From Paenibacillus sp. FSL H7-0737 (GTDB lineage Bacteria > Bacillota > Bacilli > Paenibacillales > Paenibacillaceae): a DNA stretch of 64,000 bases. The translations under genes and the position numbers were made by a program. Below, in pieces: positions 27,330-37,400 of this stretch (its first letter is position 1; the number at the start of each line of letters is the position of its first letter). The notes under the pieces are model-generated. The model did not search any database, was not told the DNA's origin, and saw only the letters and a list, made by a program, of their open reading frames with translations. The stretch lies in NCBI RefSeq assembly GCF_000758545.1, contig NZ_CP009279.1, positions 2,108,001-2,172,000 of the forward strand, in the 5' to 3' direction.

Positions 27330-27911
27330 TCAAAGCTGTGAAATACCTCTCCAAAATACGGTCCATGAGGCATTTAGTTTTTCATTTAAACGGATTTCAT
27401 TATTGCCATACACAAGCTCTAGCATGATCGAATCAACTACACCTAAAAAGGCAAGCGTTGGGATGGAGGCAGCATCTTCCATGATGACTTTGGCATCGAT
27501 CCAAGCTTGGAATTTACTTTCAAGTACGGGTTGAATCTTTTTCTCTGTGTCGATTACTTCTTCATCAATCGCTGTAGCAAGATGGGGCGGTGGAAAAAAA
27601 GAGATACGCAGCCAAAACTTTAACTGCTCGTTCTTTTGAAACATATCAATGACCAATTGCAGATATCCTAATAAATCTGTTTTAGGATTATGAGTCCCTA
27701 CCTTACTCAAATATTGTAGTTTGGATGAGATTTCTGTCTCTTTGGCATCTTGTAGAACTTGCAGAAAAAGATCATCCTTCCCTTTGAAATGGGCATAAAG
27801 AGATTGTTTTTTCATCCCGACTTGCTCAGCAATTTGAGACAAAGAAGCCCCCTCATAACCATGAGTTGTGAAACATTTCAAAGCAATGTCTTTAATTTCT
27901 TTACTTTTCAA
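27330..27911 (-). CDS. TetR-family repressor
   Basis: A 193-residue one-component repressor. The N-terminal helix-turn-helix is typical (IALKCFTTHGYEGASLSQIA, then MKKQSLYAHFKGKDDLF). The C-terminal ligand-binding domain is variable. It is co-directional with and immediately upstream of the MFS pump, so it most likely controls that pump and itself through the palindrome at 27932 in response to a pumped compound. Confidence 0.92.
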   Translation of the reverse strand: MKSKEIKDIALKCFTTHGYEGASLSQIAEQVGMKKQSLYAHFKGKDDLFLQVLQDAKETEISSKLQYLSKVGTHNPKTDLLGYLQLVIDMFQKNEQLKFWLRISFFPPPHLATAIDEEVIDTEKKIQPVLESKFQAWIDAKVIMEDAASIPTLAFLGVVDSIMLELVYGNNEIRLNEKLNASWTVFWRGISQL

Positions 27912-27931
27912 AAAAAATCACCTCGATATTA

Positions 27932-27943
27932 ACGAACGTTCGT
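27932..27943. promoter_or_regulatory. TetR-type operator palindrome
   Basis: A perfect 12-base palindrome ACGAACGTTCGT lies 20 bases upstream of the tetR start. On the minus strand a plausible promoter (TTGCAT, 17 bases, TAGTAT) lies just upstream, so repressor bound here would block early transcription. Confidence 0.7.
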
Positions 27944-28057
27944 CAGTTATACTATCAAATTAAATTATTTTATGCAAATGAATATTGTTTGAAGTGAGTC
28001 TTCCCTTTTAACATATCCTTAATTCTCAAGCGGTTTGAAAAGACGATTGACCGAACT

Positions 28058-28109
28058 AAAAGAGCTGATCCTAAAGTAGAACTTTCTACAATAGTGTCGG
28101 CTCTTTTTC
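28058..28109. terminator. Probable terminator before the second regulatory locus
   Basis: A long imperfect stem, AAAAGAGC with GCTCTTTTT at its ends and GTAGAA/TTCTAC inside, is followed by a T run. The rest of the 27912-28310 gap holds the TetR operator and, further right, presumably the kinase promoter; no other gene is seen there. Confidence 0.6.
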
Positions 28110-28310
28110 ATTTTGAATCAGCTCGTAAGCGATGTCGAAAGATGAAAATAAACTCGGATTTATTTGTGAAGTAAATTTGAATGTGTAATATTCTGAGTAC
28201 TTTTGTCGCCATGCAGGAAGTAGCACAAATTTAAGGGAATATGTTGTTCAATATTCATGGTGAGGTAGAAGTAAGCGTTTATAAGTTATCTTTTAAAGGG
28301 GAGGGAACTT

Positions 28311-30110
28311 ATGAGAAAAAATTGGCGGATGTCTAGCACATTAAGGCTTTTTTTTATACTGGTAGTCATTCTGCCGATCATCTTATTCTCCATCATTATT
28401 CTAAATATTTATAAGCGAGATATTCTTCAGCAAAATACATCACGATCTCAGCAAACGGCTCAAGCGATCTCCTATTCCGTTAGTCAGGAAATAAGGAGGT
28501 TGACGGGACTATTTGCTTCCATCGGTATGGACAGGGATGTGATGGCAAAGCTTTATGAAATTAATCGTAAGAGTGGAGTCGAGAAACAGCAGGCTTACTA
28601 TGAGCTAAAGGTCTTAATAGAGAAGTACACGGCATCCATCTCAGGACGAGTACTGTCGGTGAACTTCCTATTTAAAGACCATCAATCCTATTCGTACTTA
28701 AAGAATTTGAATTTGGATGATTCTTATTTTCGCCAAAAAACGTGGTATGGGCAGGTGCTAAATAATCCCGATAGCGTTCATTTTCTGGGGATGATGCCCA
28801 ATATTTTATATGGTAACTACAATCCTTACAATATGGTTGCTGCCCTATCTCCAAGTGTAATCAATCCTTTATCCCAGCTAGAAATGATTCTTTTTACGTT
28901 TGAGAGTAGTGCCTTTGATCATATTTTGCAGTCACGTGATAATACGGAATCCAGCCTTTTTATCGTCACAGAGGAAGGTCAAATTATCTCATCCAATACC
29001 CTTGCCTCTAGAGGGGGGGGATTCCAAATGCACTGGTTCGCAAATCGTGGTCCGCAGGAAAAAGGGTACGTTGTGGATGTTAATGGTGAAGATAGAAATT
29101 TGATAACCTACGCCAAGATTGATCAGACTGGATGGTGGCTTGTACAGTCTATTCCATATGCTGATCTAACAGCCAATTACCTTAGTGTGAATTATATCGT
29201 ATGGGTGTTTGCATTGATGATCATCTTAGCATTTATTCTTGTTTCATTTTACTTTGTATCTAATGTTACTAAGCCGTTAAATGAGCTTCTCCGGCAAATG
29301 GATCTGGTTACTGAAGGTGATTTAAACGCTAAATTTATGAGAACCGGCAGCCTGGAGCTAATTAAGCTTGGGCATTCTTTTAATCACATGACGGAACGTA
29401 TTCAGGATCTGCTCTACCATCATGAAAGGCAAGAGGTGGAGAAGCGAAAGGCGGAGTTTGCAGCACTTCAGTCGCAGATCAATCCACACTTTTTAATAAA
29501 TACGCTCAATTCAATCAAGTTTATGGCTTTAATCAGTAAAGCAGATAACATACGGAATATGACACATGCGCTAACTCGTCTGTTGGCTTCTTCTTTTAAT
29601 CGAGGTGGAATTCTGACTACGATTGATGAGGAAATAGATCATTTAAAGAATTATTTGTATATTATGGAGATTCGTTTTGGTAGACCGATTCAAACGAGAT
29701 GGGAAGTAGATGAGGATTTAGCAGGTTATTATATATTGAAATTGCTACTACAACCTATTTTAGAAAACAGTATTATTCATGGACTAAAGAATGTTGACTA
29801 TCCTGGTATCATCGAAATCATAGTGAGCAAACAAGCGGAAGATCTTCTTATAACTATAGCTGATAATGGTGTAGGCATGTTGGATATGGATGCTCAGGAA
29901 TATGACAGCGATGGTATACGCCATCAGCATTCTTTCAGTGGTATGGGAAACAGTAACGTTAATAAGCGAATTCAGCTACATTACGGGAGGCGTTACGGTT
30001 TAAAGTACGAGAAGAATAAACCTCAGGGAACGATAGTATCGATAAGACTACCGTTGATCGACACGCCGGAGGAAGAGATGCAGGATCAGTTGTTAGGGGA
30101 GGGAGGATGA
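28311..30110 (+). CDS. YesM-type sensor histidine kinase, second system
   Basis: A 599-residue membrane kinase. Helices at about 13-32 and 292-315 flank an extracellular sensing domain. HAMP (VTKPLNELLRQM), the phosphoacceptor block with His in ALQSQINPHFLINTLNSIKF and the ATPase motifs (LLQPILENSIIHGL, DNGVGM, GMGNSNVNKRIQLHYG) follow. The ribosome binding site GGGGAGGG is strong. It is followed by a solute-binding protein and a response regulator, giving a kinase-binding protein-regulator order. The set lies directly upstream of the cohesin-dockerin enzyme cluster and is the obvious candidate for its control. Confidence 0.9.
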   Translation: MRKNWRMSSTLRLFFILVVILPIILFSIIILNIYKRDILQQNTSRSQQTAQAISYSVSQEIRRLTGLFASIGMDRDVMAKLYEINRKSGVEKQQAYYELKVLIEKYTASISGRVLSVNFLFKDHQSYSYLKNLNLDDSYFRQKTWYGQVLNNPDSVHFLGMMPNILYGNYNPYNMVAALSPSVINPLSQLEMILFTFESSAFDHILQSRDNTESSLFIVTEEGQIISSNTLASRGGGFQMHWFANRGPQEKGYVVDVNGEDRNLITYAKIDQTGWWLVQSIPYADLTANYLSVNYIVWVFALMIILAFILVSFYFVSNVTKPLNELLRQMDLVTEGDLNAKFMRTGSLELIKLGHSFNHMTERIQDLLYHHERQEVEKRKAEFAALQSQINPHFLINTLNSIKFMALISKADNIRNMTHALTRLLASSFNRGGILTTIDEEIDHLKNYLYIMEIRFGRPIQTRWEVDEDLAGYYILKLLLQPILENSIIHGLKNVDYPGIIEIIVSKQAEDLLITIADNGVGMLDMDAQEYDSDGIRHQHSFSGMGNSNVNKRIQLHYGRRYGLKYEKNKPQGTIVSIRLPLIDTPEEEMQDQLLGEGG

Positions 30111-30228
30111 AGCAAAATGCTGCGGAGGATCATAAAAGATCATAGTCCAGAGGGAAAACATCATTCATGTGTAACTTCAGAGGAGGTATGATGGTATAAA
30201 CTTTTTTCGAAGGCTGTGATTAATAGAA

Positions 30229-31524
30229 GTGAAAATAATACTCCGTGTGTCTTTAATAGGGATCATTTCTCTTATTTTTGTAGGTGGCTTCTTCTCTTTA
30301 AGTAAGTTCAGTCCCAAAGGAGGGGCAATAGAGCAACAACAGGGAAAGGTGAATCTGGATCAACCGATTAAAATAAAATTCGGCATGTGGGAAGCGAAGA
30401 CAGATATCAAATTTTGGACGGAAAAGGTAAGAGACTACTCTAAAATTAAGCCTAATGTAACGGTTGAAGTAGAGACAATTCCCGATAATAGCGGTCAGTA
30501 TTTAAAGGTTCGTTTAGCAGCCAATGATTTGCCGGATATTTTTTACCTGAAGCCAGATGACCTACTCACTTACAAAGCAGTACTTCTTCCACTGGATGGA
30601 TTAACCGCAGCAAAAAACAATAAATATCCCGCTAGATTAGATCATTCCATTCTTGGTCTACCACTTGTATCCTTCTCTGAATATGTCTATTACCATCCAA
30701 GTATCTTTCAAGAGGCCGGCGTAGAGATTCCGCAAACGATGGATGAATTTATGGATGTGATGATGAAGATTAAAGCGCATGGCAAATATATTCCGATTGC
30801 GATTGGCGGGAAAGAGAATTGGACGTTTTATCCTTTCACTGAGTTCGGACCACCTCTACTATCCAAGGATGAGAATTATTTATCTTCAATCGCACAGACA
30901 AAACGCCCTTTCGGAAAAGGTTCTCCTTTCGAGAAAGCAGCAGTGATGATTAAGAAAATAGCAGAGAATGAACTAGCAGGGCCCGATGCACTCAATATTG
31001 GTGTGGATCAGGCAACGCTGCTGTTTCAAAATAATAAAGCGGCTATGCTTGCACTCGGTCAGTGGTACCTTAGAGATCATTTATCCAAAATGAAGGATGA
31101 TAAAGATTTAGATGCGTTCACATTGCCCTGGAGAGAGACAACTTCAGAGCGTTTGCAGGCAATCACTATGCCAGATCAATATATGGCGATCAATAAAAAT
31201 TCCAAAAATACGGAAGAAGTTAAAGCATTTTTGGAGTGGGTATTTAGCCGGGATGTTTACCAAGTGTATATTAATTATTCGCAAAATTCATCGACAGTGA
31301 TCAATATTGAATCATTCCTGCCGTTCTTCAACAATGTTCAAGAGAAGCACCCCTTTGAGCCGTTTATGTACCTGGGGATCGATGAGAAGTTTGAAAAAGT
31401 AAAAAATGCCATACAGTTTGATGAAAAGAAGGCTGCACAAGAAATTTTTTCAGGTGCTGAGGTGTCCGATATTCAAGAAAAATTGAATGATGATTGGGAG
31501 ATAGCGGTTGAGGCTTTGAGGTAA
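30229..31524 (+). CDS. Membrane-anchored solute-binding protein, probable sensor subunit
   Basis: A 431-residue member of the carbohydrate solute-binding protein fold (FGMWEAKTDIKFW, NDLPDIFYL, NKAAMLALGQW). It has an N-terminal hydrophobic helix (about residues 7-25) but no lipobox cysteine, so it is probably held by an uncleaved helix or released. No permease genes accompany it; it sits between kinase and response regulator. In known three-component sugar sensors (for example XylFII-LytS-YesN in clostridia) such a protein presents the ligand to the kinase, and that is the role I infer. The GTG start has only a weak ribosome binding site; a stronger one serves a three-codon leader at 30188. 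Confidence 0.75.
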   Translation: MKIILRVSLIGIISLIFVGGFFSLSKFSPKGGAIEQQQGKVNLDQPIKIKFGMWEAKTDIKFWTEKVRDYSKIKPNVTVEVETIPDNSGQYLKVRLAANDLPDIFYLKPDDLLTYKAVLLPLDGLTAAKNNKYPARLDHSILGLPLVSFSEYVYYHPSIFQEAGVEIPQTMDEFMDVMMKIKAHGKYIPIAIGGKENWTFYPFTEFGPPLLSKDENYLSSIAQTKRPFGKGSPFEKAAVMIKKIAENELAGPDALNIGVDQATLLFQNNKAAMLALGQWYLRDHLSKMKDDKDLDAFTLPWRETTSERLQAITMPDQYMAINKNSKNTEEVKAFLEWVFSRDVYQVYINYSQNSSTVINIESFLPFFNNVQEKHPFEPFMYLGIDEKFEKVKNAIQFDEKKAAQEIFSGAEVSDIQEKLNDDWEIAVEALR

Positions 31525-31554
31525 TCCTATAGATCAATTATGGAGGGATTTATG

Positions 31555-33183
31555 ATGAAATTTAAAGCTCTCATTGTTGATGATGAACCATTAGCTAGGT
31601 TAGCCCTCCGGGAGTATATATCCATTGCTTCGACCGATTTTGAGATTGCAGGGGAAGCAGGAGATGGTAAGGAGGCATTAAATATGCTGAAAATCCATCA
31701 GGATGTGGATCTAGTTCTGGCGGATATTCAAATGCCAAATATGAATGGAGTAGAGCTACTCGAAGCACTGAATAACACTACTTTTTCGAATCAACCGTTA
31801 ACCATCATGCTTAGCGCATACGGAGATTATTCTTTTGTAAGAGATTCCTTTGTGCTCGGCGCCTTTGATTACATTGTTAAAGCCAAGTTAGATGAAACTT
31901 ATATTGCACCGGTACTGACTAAGACTGTGGATGAATTGAAGCGGCGGCAAAGCTCCTCAAAGACAGTATCAACCTTAGAGGACGTAGAAGCTTCGATCTG
32001 TTCCGTTCTGCATCGACTTTGCCTATCGGATTCTTTAGAAGTGACAGATGATGATATAACACCTTCGTTGGAGCTTGTTCGAAAGCATATGGGGGAAAAA
32101 AATCTGGAGGTTGCGCTTCTTAGGTTATCAGATACCGTTCAATTTGAAGATTCACACCGTATGATTATGCAGACGATACGAACGGTAACGAATCGAAGTA
32201 GAAGTGAAGGGATCTGCAAAGTATGCAGATATGATGACAGGCATTATGTTTTGTTCTTCTCTTTTCCAGAGCAATGCAGCATCATCGCCATTCGTAGATT
32301 GACAGACATAATCTTGTCTGAGGTGAGCATGAGATTAAAGCAATTCATTAATTTGAAGCTTTCTATGGGAATCAGTGATATTGTGGATGGTCATCAGCAG
32401 TGGAACCGATTATTCCGCCAAGCTGAACGATTAGCAGGGTTGAGTTTCTACCAGGGGTACAATCGATTATATTATCCGGAAGCTGAAAGGCGTCCATCTA
32501 TTAAGGAAAGTGACTGGAAAGAAGCATGGTATTTGGCTAGAACCGAAATGCTGAAGTCATTAAGTGATCCGGATTTAATGAAATGGCAGGAGGTCTATGA
32601 ACACTGCTGTAGCTTGTTGATTCAGCGATACCCTTGTTCACCTGAGCTTATCAAATCAGATGTAGTCGATATGACTTGGGAGGCAAGTGCATTAATTTAT
32701 CAAAAAGGCGTTTCTTGGGAAAAACTTCATGATAAGCTGCCTTATCCCATCACGGATCATATTTATAAGCAGGAAACCTGGGAGAATACGGTGCATTGGT
32801 GCCGACTGTTCTTGGAACATCTGCATCAAAAGCTGCATCCGAAAGATCAACCCAAGGAATGCTTTCTTAGCCCTGTTGTTGCTAAAACGAAAGAGCTCAT
32901 AGAGAAAAACTTTAACGAAGATGTCCATTTGTCGAATATTAGTCAGATTGTCGGTGTAAGCGAGAGCTATTTAAGCAAACAATTTTCCAAAGAAATAGGT
33001 GTTAATTTCATTCAGTTTCTGACGAATCTGCGAATCGAGAAGGCTAAAAAGGCGCTGGAAAGCGGAATGAAAATATACGAGGTATCTGAGCAAGTAGGAT
33101 ACGTGAATCCAGAACATTTCAGTCGTATTTTCAAAAAAATCACAGGGATTAGTCCTTTAGCTTATCGCAGAGAGAATGAATAA
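31555..33183 (+). CDS. YesN-type response regulator with AraC DNA-binding domain, second system
   Basis: A 543-residue regulator. The receiver domain has the acidic pair in IVDDEPLARL, the phosphoacceptor Asp in DLVLADIQMPNMNG and Lys in DYIVKAKL. The C-terminal AraC helix-turn-helix includes VSESYLSKQFSKEIGVNF and ends near KITGISPLAYRRE. GGAGGG at 31542-31547 favours the ATG at 31555 (or the adjacent 31552) over 31540. It starts 30 bases after the binding-protein gene. The cohesin-SLH gene begins 100 bases downstream on the same strand, so it likely regulates the enzyme cluster. Confidence 0.88.
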   Translation: MKFKALIVDDEPLARLALREYISIASTDFEIAGEAGDGKEALNMLKIHQDVDLVLADIQMPNMNGVELLEALNNTTFSNQPLTIMLSAYGDYSFVRDSFVLGAFDYIVKAKLDETYIAPVLTKTVDELKRRQSSSKTVSTLEDVEASICSVLHRLCLSDSLEVTDDDITPSLELVRKHMGEKNLEVALLRLSDTVQFEDSHRMIMQTIRTVTNRSRSEGICKVCRYDDRHYVLFFSFPEQCSIIAIRRLTDIILSEVSMRLKQFINLKLSMGISDIVDGHQQWNRLFRQAERLAGLSFYQGYNRLYYPEAERRPSIKESDWKEAWYLARTEMLKSLSDPDLMKWQEVYEHCCSLLIQRYPCSPELIKSDVVDMTWEASALIYQKGVSWEKLHDKLPYPITDHIYKQETWENTVHWCRLFLEHLHQKLHPKDQPKECFLSPVVAKTKELIEKNFNEDVHLSNISQIVGVSESYLSKQFSKEIGVNFIQFLTNLRIEKAKKALESGMKIYEVSEQVGYVNPEHFSRIFKKITGISPLAYRRENE

Positions 33184-33282
33184 CAAAAATAATCAATGTT
33201 GAACAAAATAAATCATGTGTATCCGATTTCAAAATCCATATGATAGGGGGGAGTTAAAATTCACGGGTGAAGGGATGTTCTT

Positions 33283-34296
33283 ATGAGACGCAAACGATTC
33301 ACATTCGCACTAATCTGTACGTTATGTTCTTCCATGTGGTTGAGTACAGTCCATGCTGAAAAAGTCTCTGACTTCGAGATGCAGACATCAGCTACTGAAT
33401 CTGCTAATTCTACGTTCACCGTTACATTAAAGGGGAAAGATATTCAAGACTTATACGCATATGAAGCTAAATTTAATTTTGACCCGAAAGTGCTTGAGAT
33501 TGTAAAAGCAGAAACGAAGATCAAAGGCTTTTCTGTATCTCCAATCGTTAAAAACAATGAAATTACGATAGCCCATACCAAGATCGGAAATGTGAATGGT
33601 GAAAAGGGTAATTTGGACATTGCCACGATTACCTTTAAAGCTAAAAGGGCTGGTACAACTGCAGTAAAATGGACCGCATTAAAGGTTCTTGATCGTAATC
33701 TGAAAGATCAGGAATTTACCCCGAATCAATCCTCAACATTCACCAAGATTTTCAGCGACATCGTCTCACATTGGGCGAAGCAAGATATCATGGAAATGGT
33801 CACTAAAGGAATTGTTGAAGGCATGGATGCCGACAGCTTTGCCCCGAATAATAACATCACTCGCGCACAATTCGCAGCTCTTATAGCCAGAGCATTAGAT
33901 CTTACAGAAGGTTCTGGAAGTAATCCGTTTACGGATGTGAAATCAGGAGTTTGGTACGAAGATACGGTAAAGAAAGCTTATGCAGCCGGAATTATTAGTG
34001 GTTTGTCGAAGACGAAGTTTGCCCCGGAAAAAAGCATTACCCGTGAGGAAATGACGACGATGCTGATGCGTGCGAAAGCTTATGCTTCCGGCGTAAAGGT
34101 CGATAGTATGGCCTCAGATTCCACTACTGCATTTAAAGATGATAGTAAAATAAGCCCGTGGGCTAAAGCGTCGGTGGGGTTTGCCTTGAAATCAGGATTA
34201 ATGAAAGGTAGAACTCAGACTACTTTTGCACCCAAAGAATCTGCCACAAGAGCCGAGTCAGCCGTTGTTATCAAGCGATTGTTAAATTCCAAGTAA
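33283..34296 (+). CDS. Cell-surface anchoring scaffoldin: single cohesin plus three SLH repeats
   Basis: A 337-residue secreted protein without catalytic domain. A signal peptide (to HAEK, about 26) is followed by one cohesin-like beta-sandwich (about 30-150; LYAYEAKFNFDPKVLEIV is the characteristic middle segment) and three SLH repeats (about 155-335; SHWAKQDI, WYEDTVKKAY, SPWAKASVGF). SLH repeats bind secondary cell-wall polymer, so the cohesin is displayed on the cell surface. In cellulosome-like systems this is the architecture of an anchoring scaffoldin that receives dockerin-bearing proteins, and six such proteins follow. Its cohesin is more diverged than the enzyme-borne ones. Confidence 0.85.
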   Translation: MRRKRFTFALICTLCSSMWLSTVHAEKVSDFEMQTSATESANSTFTVTLKGKDIQDLYAYEAKFNFDPKVLEIVKAETKIKGFSVSPIVKNNEITIAHTKIGNVNGEKGNLDIATITFKAKRAGTTAVKWTALKVLDRNLKDQEFTPNQSSTFTKIFSDIVSHWAKQDIMEMVTKGIVEGMDADSFAPNNNITRAQFAALIARALDLTEGSGSNPFTDVKSGVWYEDTVKKAYAAGIISGLSKTKFAPEKSITREEMTTMLMRAKAYASGVKVDSMASDSTTAFKDDSKISPWAKASVGFALKSGLMKGRTQTTFAPKESATRAESAVVIKRLLNSK

Positions 34297-34308
34297 TACA
34301 AAAAAACA

Positions 34309-34350
34309 TATAATGACGCACCTTCTTATGGAAGGAGGGCACATTATGTC
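34309..34350 (+). promoter_or_regulatory. Imperfect stem-loop after the anchor gene
   Basis: CCTTC/GAAGG and TAATG/CATTA arms form an interrupted hairpin in the 143-base gap before the GH101 gene. There is no T run, so it may be a processing or weak termination site. Confidence 0.3.
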
Positions 34351-34439
34351 CTTGTGATGTCAAAAACATACAATTAAAGGAAATATGTGAATTGATAATG
34401 TTCATTCTACTTATATTTAAGTGAAAAGAGGTCGTTGAG

Positions 34440-37400
34440 ATGAGAAAACGTTACAAAGCGGTTAGCTTGCTATTGACGTTGTTGCTAGGGGTACAGCTTG
34501 GCTTGCCATCGGCAGCCGTATTCGCGGCTCAAGAATCGGACGTGTATTTCAGAGATTACAATGATGGCAACATCGACGGATGGGCTGCAGCTAAGGGGAC
34601 CACTACTTTTTCGGCGGATCAAGGTGCTGTTAAGGCGGTGACACAAGGGGTTGTTATTTTAGCAGACCAAGATTCACCTCAGGTTGCCAATGCTGAATAT
34701 GAGGTGAAGTTAAAATTTAGTCAGCCTGCCACACGATTTGGACTGGTCTACCGATTCGTCGATAGCAATAACTACAATGTTATCCAATATGATGCGGGTT
34801 CTTGGGGCTGGGATGCAATGAAAGGAGGGACGGAATCGTATGGAAATATTACGGCTCCTGGTTTTACCTTTGCTGCTGACCAACAGTATACCCTCAAATT
34901 GCGCTATGAGAAAGGTAGCGTAGCTTTATCGATCGATGGCAATAACGTGCTTACGACGAGTCTTCCCTCATTATCGACAAGTGCAGGGAAGATTGGACTA
35001 CGCAGCTGGTTTAATAACAAGACCCTATGGATTGACGATGTGAAGGTAACTCCAATTGTATCCACTGATCCAGTACCGAGGCCGATTACGATTACTGAAA
35101 CTCTAAGCTCTGACACCATGAAGGTTGAAATCGATAAAGAGTTCCCTCGGGTTAAACAATACACATGGTTAGACAGCGGCGCGGAAATGTATGGACAGTT
35201 AAATGGATTTAATGAGATAAAAATCAACGAGAAGTCCTATTTCATAGTCGCTTCTGATTTTAGTAAAAAAGCAGCAGATGCCACTCATGGTGAGTCTGCA
35301 GCCTACACGCTTCAGATTCCAGAAATTAAAGTGAATCTCAAAGTTGAAATGGAGGTTCAGGATAACATTCTTCAGTTCAAAGTGGCCAGCATTGAAGAGA
35401 ATGGTACTGAAAAAGTAAGAACGATCGAATTCCCTGATCATGACCTTGTCTCTGTAATTGGAACCCAGCCTACAGCGCAGGAAACGGCTGTCCGGATAAC
35501 TGGGGGCTGGAACGTTGTACAGGACGAATTTAACGACCTTAAGGCGGGAGGAGCAGACGTGAGTGGGGGGCGTGCATATGCATTCGTTAACTCCGACGTC
35601 TTAGCTGCGAGTGTAATCACTAATGTAGTAAATGGCTTTGATAAGGTACGTATTAAGGTAGGCGATGATACAGCACTCCATACAAAGAAAGCAGCGTTAT
35701 CAGGAGGATCATGGGTTTATCGTGGAAGTACTGTGCTTGATCCGGAGCCACTGCCTTGGGCTAAGGTTGTACTGACTCCAGATGCGAATGGAGACAAAGT
35801 TGTTGACTGGCAAGATGGAGCCATTGTATATCGTCAGAATACAGATGCTCCAACCGGCAGTGAAATGATAAGGGACAATATCTCCTATATCAGCATGAAC
35901 ATCGGATCTACTACAACCTCTCCGTTTTTGCGTGCTTTTGATAATGCGAAGAAGATCTCTAATCTCACGGATGGCTTTGGACAGCTGATTCTATTCAAAG
36001 GATATCAAGCGGAAGGTCATGATGACTCTCACCCAGATTACGGCGGCCATATCGGTATTCGTCAGGGTGGAGAGAAGGATTTTAATTATATTTTGAGTGA
36101 AGGCAAGAAATACAATATCCGTGGCGGTGTACACATTAACGCAACAGAATACGCGCTGGATGCTTTCGGTACCAAAATGGAAAATATGAATCAGCCATTG
36201 AGTAAAGGCTGGGGCTGGCTGGATCAGACATTCTATGTTAACAAAACCAAAGATGTGGAGTCCGGTGAATTGAAAAGACGTCTGGATATGCTGAAAAGCG
36301 ATACAGGTGACAACCTTTCCTTTGTATATGTAGATGTATATGATGGTGCCGATTACAATGCGAAGAAACTCGCAGATTATATCAATGGTAACGGCTGGAT
36401 GCTCGGTACAGAATTTGCAGGACCTCTGTTTGAGCAGGCAGCTTGGGTTCACTGGGGAACAGATCCGGGGTACCCGAACCAAGGTGACGACAGCAAGGTT
36501 ACCCGTTTCCTACGGAATCAATCGCTGGATGGCTTCTTAACAACCCCTTTACTGAAAGGGAATAAGCAGGTAGGCGTGGGTTATTGGCAGAACAGTGCTC
36601 CATTCTACAGCTACCAATCAACTAGTGCGGCATTCTTCAATCACAATCTACCAACAAAATATATGCAGCATTTCCCGATCATCAAGATGACCGATAACCG
36701 TATCGATTTTGAAAAGAAGGTTGTAGTTGAACGTAAGCAGGACGGTAAGATCCATTTAAGTAAGGATGGTCGTGAAATCGCTATCATGACAGATAGCAGC
36801 AACATTAGTGACAGTACGGTCTTTATTCCATGGAGTCCTGAGACAGAAGATAAAATCTATCACTGGAATCCAGCGGGTGGCCAAACGACTTGGAGTCTTC
36901 CAGAATCATGGAGTAATGTAACGAAGGCACAGTTGTATAAGCTGACAGATTTAGGACGTGAGCATGTTGGCAGTGTAGAAGTAACTGGAGGTAAAGTCAC
37001 ACTTACCGCGCAGCCGGGGATTGGTTATGCCCTGTATAAGACAACAGCTGCTGAAGAGCCGGAAATGGAATGGGGCGAAGGGAGTTCGGTAAAGGACCCG
37101 GGCTTTGACAGCCAAACATTCGGCAGCTGGAAGAAATCTTCCACAGCCACAAGTGATGATCACATTAAATTTGTGAAGAACAGTAACGCCGATGACCAGC
37201 TTCAAGTGAAGGGTCCTGGTGATGCAGTAATTCAGCAGGAGATCACCGGACTTACACCGGGCAAGACGTATTCTGCATCAGTATGGGTGAAAGTAGATGG
37301 GAAACGCACCGTGAAAATCGGTGTGAAGCAAGGGGCTGACAAGGTTGTCAATACACTGGATAACACAGAGCATGGCTTTTTAGCCCAGCAGCACAAATAT

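Noticed and set aside
33283..34296. Reading the anchor's N-terminal domain as a generic Ig-like fold rather than a cohesin
   Set aside because: The middle segment with Y-E-A-K-F-N-F-D-P-K-V-L-E and the following pattern match cohesins, and six dockerin proteins lie next to it; still the least certain cohesin of the set.
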